Assembly: GCF_024585285.1 (NCBI RefSeq)
Contig: NZ_CP040755.1
Location: forward strand, 4,278,001-4,342,000
Length of the DNA stretch: 64,000 bases
Direction of reading: 5' to 3'
From: Colwellia sp. M166
GTDB taxonomy: Bacteria; Pseudomonadota; Gammaproteobacteria; Enterobacterales; Alteromonadaceae
Both the position numbers and the translations under genes were made by a program. This document shows, one piece after another, positions 54,348 to 64,000 of this stretch. The notes under the pieces were generated by a model that made no database searches, was not told where the DNA came from, and saw only the letters and a list, made by a program, of their open reading frames with translations. The stretch's first letter is position 1; every line of letters starts with the position of its first letter.

Positions 54348-56141
54348 ATGGTAAATAACACAGTAAGCAAACCCAGCTTTTGGTCTCGTCGACTAATTCT
54401 TGGTACTACGGTTGCCGGAGCGGTGATCTTCTTTGTGGTTGGTATTATCTTTTGGGGTGGCTTTAACACAGCAATGGAAGCAACCAACACCACTGAATTT
54501 TGTATCGGTTGTCATGAAATGGAAGACAACGTTTATCAAGAATATAAACCGACCATACATTATTCCAATAGAACCGGCGTTAGAGCGGGTTGTCCTGATT
54601 GTCATGTGCCAAGACCTTGGATCCACAAAGTGGTGCGAAAAATACAAGCATCAAAAGAAGTATTCTCTTGGTTAACCGGCAAATTAGATACTAAAGAAAA
54701 ATTCAATGAACATCGCTTTACTCTCGCTAAAAGTGTTTGGGGTGCGATGAAAGATACTGATTCACGTGAATGTCGTAACTGTCATAACTTTGAATCGATG
54801 AACCCTGAGTTTCAAAAGCCTCGCGCGCGTAAGCAGCATTTAAATGCCTTTGAAACCGGACAAACCTGTATTGATTGTCATAAGGGTATTGCTCACCATG
54901 GTGTGAGAGATAAATTAACTGATGAAGAGCTTGAAGCACTTGAAGCGCCAAATCCAGATTACATTCGTGAAGTACCACAGCTTTATTTAGACGGTTTAGC
55001 ACGTGTTGAAGCCAAAGAAGCGGCTGAAAAAGCAGAGTTAAAAGCGAGCAAAGAAGCTGAGAAAATAAAAATTCAAGCGCAAATTGAAAAAGCGGTTGCT
55101 GATGCAACAAGTAATATGACTGCGGCGCCAAAAGGCATAGCAAAAGCGGCTAGTAATAGTGCTGCTGCCAACAGCAGTGATATTAATGTTGATTGGAGTA
55201 AGTCTACCGCGACAGATATTGGCGTATTTTATCCAGGTACGGCATCAATGGAATGGATTTTAGGCCGTAACCATGGTGGTAAGCGTGCTTTTACTAAAGG
55301 GGATCGTTGTACTGAATGTCACTCGGAAGAAATTGCTGATATCGGTAATAATATCGCTTCAGGTGAAAGTGAAAAAATTGAAGACCCAGCGTTAATTCCA
55401 GGTAAACGCGGAAGTTTTAATGTCACCATTAATGCTGCCCATGATGCTGAAAACCTTTACTTGAAGTTTAGCTGGCCGGAAACTGACCATACACCAGCAC
55501 CATTTGTTGATGGTGGTAAAATGGACCCAGCTAACTCAATGAAACTTGCCTTTATGTTAGCCACTGATGAAGTTGAATATGCTGACCGTGCTGGCTGTTG
55601 GGGCACATGTCATGCTGATGTAAATGGTATGCCATTTGTACCAGAAAACGAGGTGCTAATGGGCTCTGATTTAGCCAAACGCTTAGACTTTAAAAACGGT
55701 TTAACCAAATATATTACCGAGTCTCGTACTGATCTTGAACTTAAAGGCCGAGGTGGTAAAGCACTTGGCGGTTGGGATAAGTTAAAAGCTGAAGGCGATA
55801 TACAAGCCGCGGTTGATTCAAACAAGTTTATGGATATTGTGCGTTATAAAGCCGGTGAAGGTATCGTTGAAGATGGTTATATTTTAGCTGAACGTCAAAT
55901 GCACGGTGGTCAAGGCGGCGAAGTAAGTGCAAGTCTTGAAAATGGCACTTGGACTGTGATGGTTAAGCGTAAACTTAAGTCTGACAAAGCCGGTGATGTT
56001 AGCATTGAAGCAGGTACCGTATACAACTTCGGTTTTGCTATCCATGATGACTACACTAGCGGTCGTTATCACCATGTTTCATTTGGCTACAAGTTAGCAC
56101 TTGATAATGATGAAGCTGAAATTAATGCAGCAAAACTATAA
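54348..56141 (+). CDS. NapC/NirT-type tetraheme quinol dehydrogenase fused to an ethylbenzene-dehydrogenase-like heme domain
   Basis: 597 aa. One membrane anchor (about 15-38), then a NapC/NirT cytochrome with four CXXCH motifs: CIGCH (52-56), CPDCH (82-86), CRNCH (142-146) and CIDCH (174-178). A charged helical linker rich in Ala, Glu and Lys spans about 190-275. The C-terminal part has a fifth motif CTECH (321-325) and an unusual CWGTCH (417-422), a CX3CH spacing. The C-terminal fold, with MKLAFMLATDEVEYADRAG and FGFAIHDDYTSGRYHHVSFGYKL, is of the ethylbenzene-dehydrogenase / cytochrome c-552 heme-binding type. Next to nirS, it probably carries electrons from quinol to nitrite reductase. 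Confidence 0.88.
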   Translation: MVNNTVSKPSFWSRRLILGTTVAGAVIFFVVGIIFWGGFNTAMEATNTTEFCIGCHEMEDNVYQEYKPTIHYSNRTGVRAGCPDCHVPRPWIHKVVRKIQASKEVFSWLTGKLDTKEKFNEHRFTLAKSVWGAMKDTDSRECRNCHNFESMNPEFQKPRARKQHLNAFETGQTCIDCHKGIAHHGVRDKLTDEELEALEAPNPDYIREVPQLYLDGLARVEAKEAAEKAELKASKEAEKIKIQAQIEKAVADATSNMTAAPKGIAKAASNSAAANSSDINVDWSKSTATDIGVFYPGTASMEWILGRNHGGKRAFTKGDRCTECHSEEIADIGNNIASGESEKIEDPALIPGKRGSFNVTINAAHDAENLYLKFSWPETDHTPAPFVDGGKMDPANSMKLAFMLATDEVEYADRAGCWGTCHADVNGMPFVPENEVLMGSDLAKRLDFKNGLTKYITESRTDLELKGRGGKALGGWDKLKAEGDIQAAVDSNKFMDIVRYKAGEGIVEDGYILAERQMHGGQGGEVSASLENGTWTVMVKRKLKSDKAGDVSIEAGTVYNFGFAIHDDYTSGRYHHVSFGYKLALDNDEAEINAAKL

Positions 56142-56229
56142 TCTTATGGTCTTGTTCAGTTCAGTTCAGTTTAACTAAGCTAAGTTCAGTTCAGTATGAA
56201 GTGATATCGCTTATTTAAGCAAAAATACT

Positions 56230-56260
56230 AAGCCTTTTGTGTAAACAAAAGGCTTTTTTT
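56230..56260 (+). terminator. Terminator of the nirS / NirT-fusion region
   Basis: AAGCCTTTTG-TGTAAA-CAAAAGGCTT followed by a T-run. Just before it (56153-56196) lie repeats of GTTCA (three and two units) around a GTTTAACTAAGCTAA stretch. Confidence 0.9.
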
Positions 56261-56492
56261 ATGTGCTTCCGACATGGATGTAGGATATTAGTTAAATTCA
56301 GCAGCCGTTACCGATAATAAATATTATCTAAATCAATGTTTTGCCTGAAATGGGCAAGCTTAAACTGGATCCTGCATCTTGAAGTGTTATGGCACTATTA
56401 TTTGATATGGCACAATGTTGCGTATTGATAGCGTATTTATTTCTGCTAATTGCGACTATTATTTATTCTCCACAATGAAAGGGCATACAATC

Positions 56493-56873
56493 ATGAGTAC
56501 AACCAAACACGGCATTTCAATTGGCATTGAACGTATTAATAATCATGTTTTTCTTGCACTGAAAGCAGTAGGAAAGCTAACGCATGCTGATTATGAATTG
56601 ATCACGCCGATGCTTGAATCAGCGTTATCACAAGTAACAGCTCCTGAAGTGAAGGTACTTATCGACGGCACAGAACTTGAAGGTTGGGAGCTTAGAGCGG
56701 CGTGGGATGACTTTAAGCTGGGTTTAAAACACAATAATGAATTTCGTAAAATTGCTATTTATGGCAATAAAAACTGGCAAGAAATTGCTGCTAAAATTGG
56801 TGCTTGGTTTATTTCAGGTGAAATTAAGTACTTTGAAAATGTTGCTGATGCAGTGAGTTGGTTATCAGAGTAA
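56493..56873 (+). CDS. SpoIIAA-like / STAS-domain protein
   Basis: 126 aa from ATG 56493 (earlier in-frame starts at 56475 and 56415 are less likely). The domain FLALKAVGKLTHADYELITPMLESAL, KVLIDGTELEGWELRAAWDDFKLGLKH and EFRKIAIYGNKNWQEIAAKIGAWFISGEIKYFENVADAVSWL is the SpoIIAA-like (DUF3478) type common in marine proteobacteria. Soluble; the function is unknown. It lies between the nir and nor groups. Confidence 0.88.
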   Translation: MSTTKHGISIGIERINNHVFLALKAVGKLTHADYELITPMLESALSQVTAPEVKVLIDGTELEGWELRAAWDDFKLGLKHNNEFRKIAIYGNKNWQEIAAKIGAWFISGEIKYFENVADAVSWLSE

Positions 56874-56928
56874 GTGTACGGTTAAATAATACATGAGCCT
56901 TATGGCTGTTTAAACCAAGGGATTTTAT

Positions 56929-57249
56929 ATGCGGATATTTATGGTGATCATTTTACTACTTGGCTGTTTAGGCTCTGTTAATGCCAGAGAAGTGGTAGTT
57001 GAAATATTTAAAAAGCAATTTATTCCTGCTGAAATTACGGTGATGCAAGGAGACACCGTAATTTGGCAGAATGTTGAAAAGCGTCAATACCATAATGTCT
57101 GGTTTAAGCAGTTGGTAAAAGCCGAGCCTGATTATATTTTCCCGGGTGAAAACTACCAGCGCACCTTCTCAGAACTAGGTGAGTTTACCTATGAGTGCGG
57201 CCCTCATCCGAAAATGCTCGGCATGGTTAAAGTGGTTACCCGCAAGTAA
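56929..57249 (+). CDS. Plastocyanin-like cupredoxin
   Basis: 106-aa periplasmic blue-copper protein. A signal peptide ends about residue 20 (GCLGSVNARE). Likely copper ligands are the His of RQYHNVWF and the Cys, His and Met of YECGPHPKMLGM, the C-x2-H-x4-M pattern of type 1 copper. It lies 55 bp after the SpoIIAA-like gene. A role as electron donor to NirS or NorCB is possible but not shown. Confidence 0.9.
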   Translation: MRIFMVIILLLGCLGSVNAREVVVEIFKKQFIPAEITVMQGDTVIWQNVEKRQYHNVWFKQLVKAEPDYIFPGENYQRTFSELGEFTYECGPHPKMLGMVKVVTRK

Positions 57250-57367
57250 ATAAACTGATAGTAGGAAGCGAAAATATCGATTGAACGGGGTTTAAATGTT
57301 TGCTTTGCACGCGATCATTAAGCTTTATAGTATGGTTAATGGATGTTTGAAGGTTATAAGCTAGGGA

Positions 57368-58087
57368 TTATTTTTGAAATAGTAGAGGATTTGTTGTTTT
57401 GATTTTCAACAGTGCTTTATTTACCACGCTAATATCAATGGTGTCTTTTTTAAAGGCTATATATGTTGGCAGTTGATAACGGGTAATATTGGTAATATTT
57501 GCCATAAAATCAGGGTGTTGATTTATTAGGATATGCTCGCCAACAACTTTACTGGTGATAACCGCATCGAGTCTTTCGTTAATTAACATTTTAAATAAAA
57601 CATCATTGGAAGGTAACTTCTTGAAGCTAGCATTTTCTAGTTGATGCAAATGAGCAATGTCTAGATGGAAATTGATTCCTCGGTGTACGCCAACTATTTT
57701 ATTAGTTAAATCTAATTTTTTATTATCTCTAGCTGAAAAAATGGCAATCTTGGTAATATGTGTTGGGGTGTCTGTGTAGTCTAAGAATACTTCTCTGTTT
57801 GGCAATTTTCCTAAGGAAAAATAACAATCATAATGGTTTTTTTTTATTTCTTTTTTTAATCTTGCCCAAGGCAGGTTAACCACTTCCACGTCTAGGTCGA
57901 TATTTTTAAATAACAGCTGTAGTAGTGTTATATCAGAGCCTATAAACTCATTCTTTGACTCGTCAAAAATGGTGTAAGGTGGGTAATGAGTGGTAGCACA
58001 AGTTAATTTTTTGGCTGCTTTGGCGTTTGAACTTGCCATTAAGGAAAATAGTAAAAACAAAGCTAATAATTTAGTTATTTTAAACAT
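57368..58087 (-). CDS. Periplasmic solute-binding-like protein (SBP family 3)
   Basis: 239 aa with a signal peptide (LLALFLLFSLMASSNAKA). The body is the amino-acid-binding-protein fold: CATTHYPPYTIFDESKNEFIGSDITLLQLLFKNIDLDVEVVNLPWARLKKEIK, then DCYFSLGKLPNREVFLDYT and NKIVGVHRGINFHLD. No ABC permease or ATPase lies nearby, so it may sense rather than transport. Ligand unknown. Confidence 0.88.
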   Translation of the reverse strand: MFKITKLLALFLLFSLMASSNAKAAKKLTCATTHYPPYTIFDESKNEFIGSDITLLQLLFKNIDLDVEVVNLPWARLKKEIKKNHYDCYFSLGKLPNREVFLDYTDTPTHITKIAIFSARDNKKLDLTNKIVGVHRGINFHLDIAHLHQLENASFKKLPSNDVLFKMLINERLDAVITSKVVGEHILINQHPDFMANITNITRYQLPTYIAFKKDTIDISVVNKALLKIKTTNPLLFQK

Positions 58088-58458
58088 TGATTGCTCTGTT
58101 TTTGAAAGAGAAATTTTTTATCATGTACTTCAATATCTAGCGCAAATTACTGACTAATATTTATGATAAAGACTATGAAATATAGCTCAAAATGTCCAGT
58201 TGGTATGTCTTTATCTCGCTGACTTTGCACAATATAAAGAGAAATGCAGCTAAACCGGCATTTATACTGCTTTATTTCAAACTTTTTGTACTGCGATGAC
58301 TTAATTAACCTTCAGGTTTGGTGACGCTATTAGTCAAAGGTGACATTATTACTCCTCGATATTACACTTAGTTAATGCTACTAATAGCCATGCGCGGATA
58401 AAACCTATATGCCAGTTATGTGATTTTTCGCACAGAATGTTGAAAGATCCACCTTGGC

Positions 58459-58472
58459 TTGATCGGTATCAA
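58459..58472 (+). promoter_or_regulatory. Perfect FNR/DNR box upstream of norQ
   Basis: TTGAT-CGGT-ATCAA, 117 bp before the norQ start; it allows a start site near 58507. Nothing else is recognised in 58088-58588. Confidence 0.85.
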
Positions 58473-58588
58473 ATAGCCGCCATTCTTCTTTGTATTTCAG
58501 CACTCTTCAATTGCCTTGGCCTGATTTTGAGCGTACTTTAGCGAGTATTATTTCGTTATCCTCTATAGAAAAGTGTAAATAGGAAATT

Positions 58589-59428
58589 ATGGCTACTATG
58601 AATTCAAATGCGTCGGTTGCTATTGCTGCTGACAATACAAAACGCTCACAAGAGCCGCTTTACTATCAAGAACAAGATAATGAGGTCGGGTTATTTGAAT
58701 ACGCTTACAATCACCATTTACCCGTATTGATAAAAGGGCCGACCGGTTGTGGTAAAACACGCTTTGTTGCTCATATGGCAGAAAAACTCAATAAGCCATT
58801 ATATACCGTTGCTTGTCATGATGATTTAACTGCTGCTGATTTAGTTGGCCGACACCTTGTAGGACCTGAAGGCACTTATTGGCAAGATGGTCCATTAACG
58901 AAAGCTGTACGTGAAGGCGGTATTTGTTATTTAGATGAAGTGGTTGAGGCACGTAAAGATACTACAGTAGTGTTGCATCCGCTTGCTGATGATCGGCGCA
59001 TTTTACCACTGGAAAGAACCGGTGAACTCATTGAGGCTGCACCAGGGTTTATGTTGGTGGTTTCTTATAACCCAGGTTATCAAAACCTTTTCAAAGGTAT
59101 GAAACCGAGTACTCGCCAACGTTTTGTTGCTTTACGCTTTGGCTACCCTGAAAGCCAAGTTGAGCAAGATATTATTATCAAGGAAACCGGCGTTGAGCCT
59201 AGTATTGCCTTTAAATTAGTCGAGTTAGCACAAGCACTACGTCGCTTAGAAGAAAACGACTTGGATGAAGTTGCTTCGACAAGACTGCTAATATACGCCG
59301 CCAAAATGATGTCTTCAGGCATGGATCCGATAGAAGTCTGTCGTTGTTGTTTAGCGGAGCCGTTGTCGGATGATTTGCAAACGGTTAATTCAATTATGGA
59401 AGTGGCGAAAATTTATTTTGATGCCTAA
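58589..59428 (+). CDS. norQ: NorQ/CbbQ-type MoxR AAA+ ATPase
   Basis: 279-aa chaperone ATPase needed to activate NO reductase, paired with NorD. Walker A LIKGPTGCGKTRFVAHMAE, TVACHDDLTAADLVGRHLVGPEGTYWQDGPLTKAVREGGICYLDEVVEARKDT (Walker B), VVSYNPGYQNLFKGMKPSTRQRF and the CbbQ C-terminal domain (STRLLIYAAKMMSSGMDPIEVCRCCL) all match NorQ/NirQ. Its stop lies inside the start of the next gene. Confidence 0.95.
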   Translation: MATMNSNASVAIAADNTKRSQEPLYYQEQDNEVGLFEYAYNHHLPVLIKGPTGCGKTRFVAHMAEKLNKPLYTVACHDDLTAADLVGRHLVGPEGTYWQDGPLTKAVREGGICYLDEVVEARKDTTVVLHPLADDRRILPLERTGELIEAAPGFMLVVSYNPGYQNLFKGMKPSTRQRFVALRFGYPESQVEQDIIIKETGVEPSIAFKLVELAQALRRLEENDLDEVASTRLLIYAAKMMSSGMDPIEVCRCCLAEPLSDDLQTVNSIMEVAKIYFDA

Positions 59429-60053
59429 CAATATAACCATGCCTACTGATGTTTCGGGTGCAGAAGTTGCTATGCATATAAATGAGGAAAATAAAAAACT
59501 ACCCGGTGATCTTGCCATGTGGTTTTTTATTTTGGCTGAGTTAACGGTATTTGCGGTATTTTTTATTGGTTTTGCTGTTGCCGAAAACTTAAATTTAACT
59601 ATGTTTGCCGAAGGTAAGGCACAACTTCATAAGGTTGCCGGCCTTATTAATACCATTGCTTTAATTACCAGTAGTTACTTTGTTGCTATATCTTTGCATT
59701 CAATGCGAAAAAATAACGACAAGCAAACGGTTTCACGTTTAGTGTTAGCGTTAATGTTTGCTTTGGTCTATGTGGTTTTAAAATTATGGGAGTATCAAGC
59801 CTTATTTTCTCAAGGTATTGATATTGAAACTAATACCTTTTTTACTTTGTACTTTTTAATCACTGCTTTTCATTTTATGCATATTTTATTAGGCATGGTA
59901 ATTTTGCTTTATATGGCGATAAATGTTTATAAAGGTAAATATCGAGATCCTGAATCAGAAAATGAGTTTTCCGGCTTCGAATCGGGGGCATGCTACTGGC
60001 ATATGGTCGATTTACTTTGGATTATATTATTTCCATTAATATACGTTATTTAG
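59421..60053 (+). CDS. norE: NorE, cytochrome c oxidase subunit III-like protein
   Basis: About 210 aa with five membrane segments. Subunit III marks are LPGDLAMWFFILAELTVFAVFFIGFAVAE near the start, LWEYQALFSQGIDIETNTFFTLYFLITAFHFMHILLGMVIL and ACYWHMVDLLWIILFPLIYVI at the end. I start at ATG 59421, overlapping the norQ stop by 8 bp; ATG 59439 is possible. NorE supports NO reductase activity but is not catalytic. Confidence 0.93.
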   Translation: MPNNITMPTDVSGAEVAMHINEENKKLPGDLAMWFFILAELTVFAVFFIGFAVAENLNLTMFAEGKAQLHKVAGLINTIALITSSYFVAISLHSMRKNNDKQTVSRLVLALMFALVYVVLKLWEYQALFSQGIDIETNTFFTLYFLITAFHFMHILLGMVILLYMAINVYKGKYRDPESENEFSGFESGACYWHMVDLLWIILFPLIYVI

Positions 60054-60064
60054 GGAGTATTAAG

Positions 60065-60331
60065 ATGATGAAAGCTTGGCAGCGCTTTGCAGTAAGCTGG
60101 GGGTGGTTAATCTTATTAACCTTTGTCTCTGTTGCAGTAGGGCAGTACTTTCAATCGAGCTCGTTCAACACATTAGCGTTTATTAGTATTGTTATGCTGA
60201 TTATTGCGATGAAAGGTCAGCAAATTATTGATGTATTTATGGAGTTAAAGCACGCCCCTCGATTTTGGCGCAATATCATGTTGGCTTACGTGATTGTTAT
60301 CCCCATTATTATTACCATTATTTATGTTTAA
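60065..60331 (+). CDS. norF: NorF-like small membrane protein
   Basis: 88 aa from ATG 60065, which follows norE by 11 bp. It has two or three hydrophobic segments (WGWLILLTFVSVAVGQYF, TLAFISIVMLIIAMKGQQIIDVFMELK, NIMLAYVIVIPIIITIIYV) and an MKGQQIIDVFMELKHAPRFWR block, as in NorF and related subunit IV-like proteins. The stop codon TAA is also the first bases of the MITE-like element downstream. Confidence 0.85.
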   Translation: MMKAWQRFAVSWGWLILLTFVSVAVGQYFQSSSFNTLAFISIVMLIIAMKGQQIIDVFMELKHAPRFWRNIMLAYVIVIPIIITIIYV

Positions 60332-60692
60332 TACCAATGCTACTAAGTTTCTTCCCATTCAGTGAAATTTAACAGCTTTAGCGGCACAGGTTCACCGTTC
60401 CAGACTGAACCTAAGTACCTACATCCATGCAGGCAAGGCATTGGTTGAAAATAATGGCTATTCTCGACAACTGTTCCTGCGTTGTTCTAATGACTCACAT
60501 CGCTGTGAGAACCTTATCGAAATCAATAACACGGCCTGTAAGGCTTTTAAAATCACCCTTCGGGAGCTTACCAGCGGTTCGATAACCGCCGATAATTTCC
60601 TTTATATAAAATAACTATATTGACAAAATGATCGTTGTTCTCAAAACGTAGGTAAGCGCTGAGTGGGAACAAACTTAGTCGACTTGGTATTA
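60329..60692. mobile_element. MITE-like element with ~34-bp terminal inverted repeats inserted in the nor cluster
   Basis: The left end TAATACCAATGCTACTAAG, then TTTCTTCCCATTCAGTG, and the right end read inverted, TAATACCAAGTCGACTAAG, then TTTGTTCCCACTCAGCG, agree at about 28 of 36 bases. Length about 364 bp, with no ORF. The outermost TAA/TTA may be a target duplication. It separates norQEF from norCB. The stretch 60693-61279 after it is gene-free, with nothing I recognise. Confidence 0.75.
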
Positions 60693-61279
60693 GTTTGAAA
60701 AAAGCGTTACTTTTGGTTGTTTTATGTGCATTTCGAACAAGCTAACATTACACTAAAGGTCTCGCTAGTTCTCTTTTTCAAGCCGAACAGAGCTATCAGT
60801 AAAAAGAGCAACAACTGCTAGTACAAGGCAACGTTTTGCAGGAAGGATTGAAAATATAAACAAATGCTCATCGTTAAAGCCATTAAAAATTTAACTTGTT
60901 GCTTTAGAAGAGCTATAAATGAGTATGAAAAAGTGAGTTTCTTAATTTTATAACTGACGATTTAGTACTTTAAACGTGGTGATATTTGCACTTTTTACTA
61001 GTGAAAGTTGACTCTTAATTATCAGTAATTTCAAGCATTTTTTACCTCTGTCAAGGCAAATTTTAGTCATGAAATAAGCTGTTTTTAAGCGGCAGAATTT
61101 ATTTTATATACGGGCTATTATTGAACTATACTGTTGAGGTTAGGATTAAAAACCCTACAAAAATTAAGGATTTAGGAAGCTTGATATTATGAAAAAACCG
61201 TTGTTATAAATAAAAAGACAGTATTTTTTTACTTTAATTCAAGCAATTTTGACTTTATTTGTTACACATTTCTAAAAAC

Positions 61280-61321
61280 TTGATTTTCATCAAAGTGAGC
61301 ACGTTGAGATTACCTTATGAT
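61280..61321 (+). promoter_or_regulatory. Class II FNR/DNR-dependent promoter of norC
   Basis: Perfect box TTGAT-TTTC-ATCAA (61280-61293) and a -10 TATGAT (61316-61321) put the box centre about 41.5 bp before a start near 61328, the standard class II layout. That start is 33 bp before the norC ATG. Confidence 0.88.
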
Positions 61322-61360
61322 GAGTTTGCTTTATTACATATTTTTAATAAGGGAAATACC

Positions 61361-63194
<1,834 letters not shown>

Positions 63195-63249
63195 CATTGT
63201 ACTAACAGTTTAAATTCAAGTGGTTGAATGAAAACTGCTATCGTTAATT

Positions 63250-63277
63250 AAAGCCGTGGTAGTAATACCGCGGCTTT
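63250..63277 (+). terminator. Terminator after norB
   Basis: AAAGCCGTGGTA-GTAA-TACCGCGGCTTT with one G-T pair, followed by a short T-rich stretch; it may reduce read-through to the small ORF and norD. Confidence 0.7.
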
Positions 63278-63334
63278 ATTATTGAGTGAAAATAGAATCG
63301 TTAATGTAAACCGGATTAACATGAGGAGAAATGC

Positions 63335-63592
63335 TTGAGTGACTACCAATTAACCCAACGTAAAAATAAGCATATATTGCAACGCACGGCAAAAATTATT
63401 GGCATAATCAGCATTATTGTTGCCTTGATTTGTGCTGGTTATTTGCTGACCTTAACCGACACTGAAGATAAAGTGATGAAAGCCTTTTATGGCTCAATTT
63501 CATTTTTTTGTTTTATGATGGGCTTAGTGCTACAAAGTATTGGTGATGCCGACTTACCTGATTTAACGGTGCCAAAAGACAAAGTAAAATAA
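63335..63592 (+). CDS. Small two-span membrane protein between norB and norD
   Basis: 85 aa starting at TTG 63335; GAGGAG at 63323-63328 gives good spacing and the ATG at 63331 is out of frame. Two hydrophobic segments (IIGIISIIVALICAGYLL and FYGSISFFCFMMGLVLQSIG) and a charged tail (DLTVPKDKVK). I do not recognise a family; its position suggests a role in NO reductase assembly. Confidence 0.75.
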   Translation: MSDYQLTQRKNKHILQRTAKIIGIISIIVALICAGYLLTLTDTEDKVMKAFYGSISFFCFMMGLVLQSIGDADLPDLTVPKDKVK

Positions 63593-63645
63593 GCTGTACT
63601 CGGTGAGAAATAACGAGTTAAATTTATGCGCTTAATTGACCTGGT

Positions 63646-63659
63646 TTGACATACATCAC
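63646..63659 (+). promoter_or_regulatory. Degenerate FNR/DNR-like box upstream of norD
   Basis: TTGAC-ATAC-ATCAC, two mismatches. A TAGCAT at 63682-63687 stands at the same distance as the -10 of norC, so a class II promoter for norD is possible. Confidence 0.4.
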
Positions 63660-63735
63660 AATTCACTTATAAATCTTTTGTTAGCATAGCTGCAAGTAAG
63701 TTGAATAAAACAGTAATCCTTTTGGGAAGAACAAA

Positions 63736-64000
63736 ATGGAAGAGTGGGTAGGCGGTCTTTGGCATAAGTATATTACGCGTAAAGCTAGCACTGAATATGC
63801 TGATGCCGCGGTGCAGTTTTCACAAGTAAGCCACGCGATAGGACTGGTTTATCGTGCTTTAGGTGGTGCAGCCGTTAAGCGTGTTGAAGCTGCAAGTGAT
63901 CGTGACTACATTGTACGTCGCAGTTTTCTTGAAAAAATTGCCGGTGAAAACCAACAAATTAGTCTTGCTTGGCAAGATGATGAAAGCTTACGTTTACCTG
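63736..64000 (+). CDS. norD: NorD, NO reductase activation protein (partial, runs off right edge)
   Basis: The first 88 codons of an open frame from ATG 63736 (GGGAAGA upstream). It starts MEEWVGGLWHKYITRKAS and continues FSQVSHAIGLVYRALGGAA and RRSFLEKIAGENQQISLAWQDDESLRLP. This agrees with the N-terminus of NorD, the von Willebrand-type partner of NorQ, and with the gene order norCB-orf-norD. The VWA domain is beyond the window. Confidence 0.88.
   Translation, partial: MEEWVGGLWHKYITRKASTEYADAAVQFSQVSHAIGLVYRALGGAAVKRVEAASDRDYIVRRSFLEKIAGENQQISLAWQDDESLRLP

Noticed and set aside
54727..55143. 138-aa Leu-rich open frame on the minus strand
   Set aside because: A shadow of the Ala/Glu/Lys-rich linker and heme motifs of the multiheme fusion gene on the other strand.
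56331..56345. FNR-like box before the SpoIIAA-like gene (ATTAT-CTAA-ATCAA)
   Set aside because: Only one half-site matches; the other matches three of five bases and there is no -10 at the right distance.
60693..61279. Possible small RNA or pseudogene between the MITE and norC
   Set aside because: No frame, stem-loop with T-run or protein remnant could be supported in this gene-free stretch.

Overview
The window looks like the chromosome of a marine gammaproteobacterium of the Alteromonadales, most like Colwellia or Thalassotalea. This rests on the low-GC coding style, the EtrA-type FNR regulator beside a cbb3 oxidase operon, several alteromonad-type conserved hypothetical genes, and an alginate-use locus. 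The genus is inferred, not tested. The genes describe a facultative organism that can respire oxygen at low tension and reduce nitrite and nitric oxide, and that can feed on alginate.

Layout. 1-7200: cbb3 oxidase ccoNOQP, its assembly genes fixH and ccoI (ccoI runs off the left edge), and an FNR-type regulator. 7200-12000: a lipoprotein, a LysE exporter, and a four-gene set TlpA / DUF4266 / DUF3570 / ApbE of unknown function. 12000-24200: mostly housekeeping (M28 peptidase, a decayed tRNA-Asn array, MATE exporter, uvrB, glutathione peroxidase, a beta-hydroxyacid dehydrogenase, sbcB). 24267-25362: a broken DUF4153 gene. 25400-35700: alginate locus with two PL7 lyases, a large surface lipoprotein holding a duplicated module, a TonB-dependent receptor and a hydroxyacid-dehydrogenase-family reductase. 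36300-41600: an SLC13-type transporter and the DctB/DctD two-component pair, with a good sigma-54 promoter in front of the transporter. 41877-48437: accessory island with a methyltransferase-HNH fusion, a HicA/HicB pair followed by a SecB-like gene (a probable toxin-antitoxin-chaperone system), and a PLD-helicase-DUF3427 protein. 48500-51100: cell-envelope genes. 51600-64000: nitrogen-oxide respiration: hemerythrin, nirS, a NapC/NirT-type multiheme fusion, a cupredoxin, norQ-norE-norF, a MITE-like insertion, norC-norB, a small ORF and the start of norD.

How it works together. Consensus FNR/DNR sites (TTGAT-N4-ATCAA, perfect or with one mismatch) lie upstream of ccoN, between the hemerythrin gene and nirS, upstream of norQ and upstream of norC. 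The window therefore carries both a low-oxygen regulator and much of its likely regulon. The norC site has textbook class II spacing to a -10 box. The alginate genes share a TTGGTTGAC motif in their upstream regions.

The most novel candidates are the HicAB-SecB-like tripartite system with an extended antitoxin tail, the methyltransferase-HNH fusion beside it, and the TlpA/DUF4266/DUF3570/ApbE module. All functional statements come from reading motifs by eye; no database search was run.
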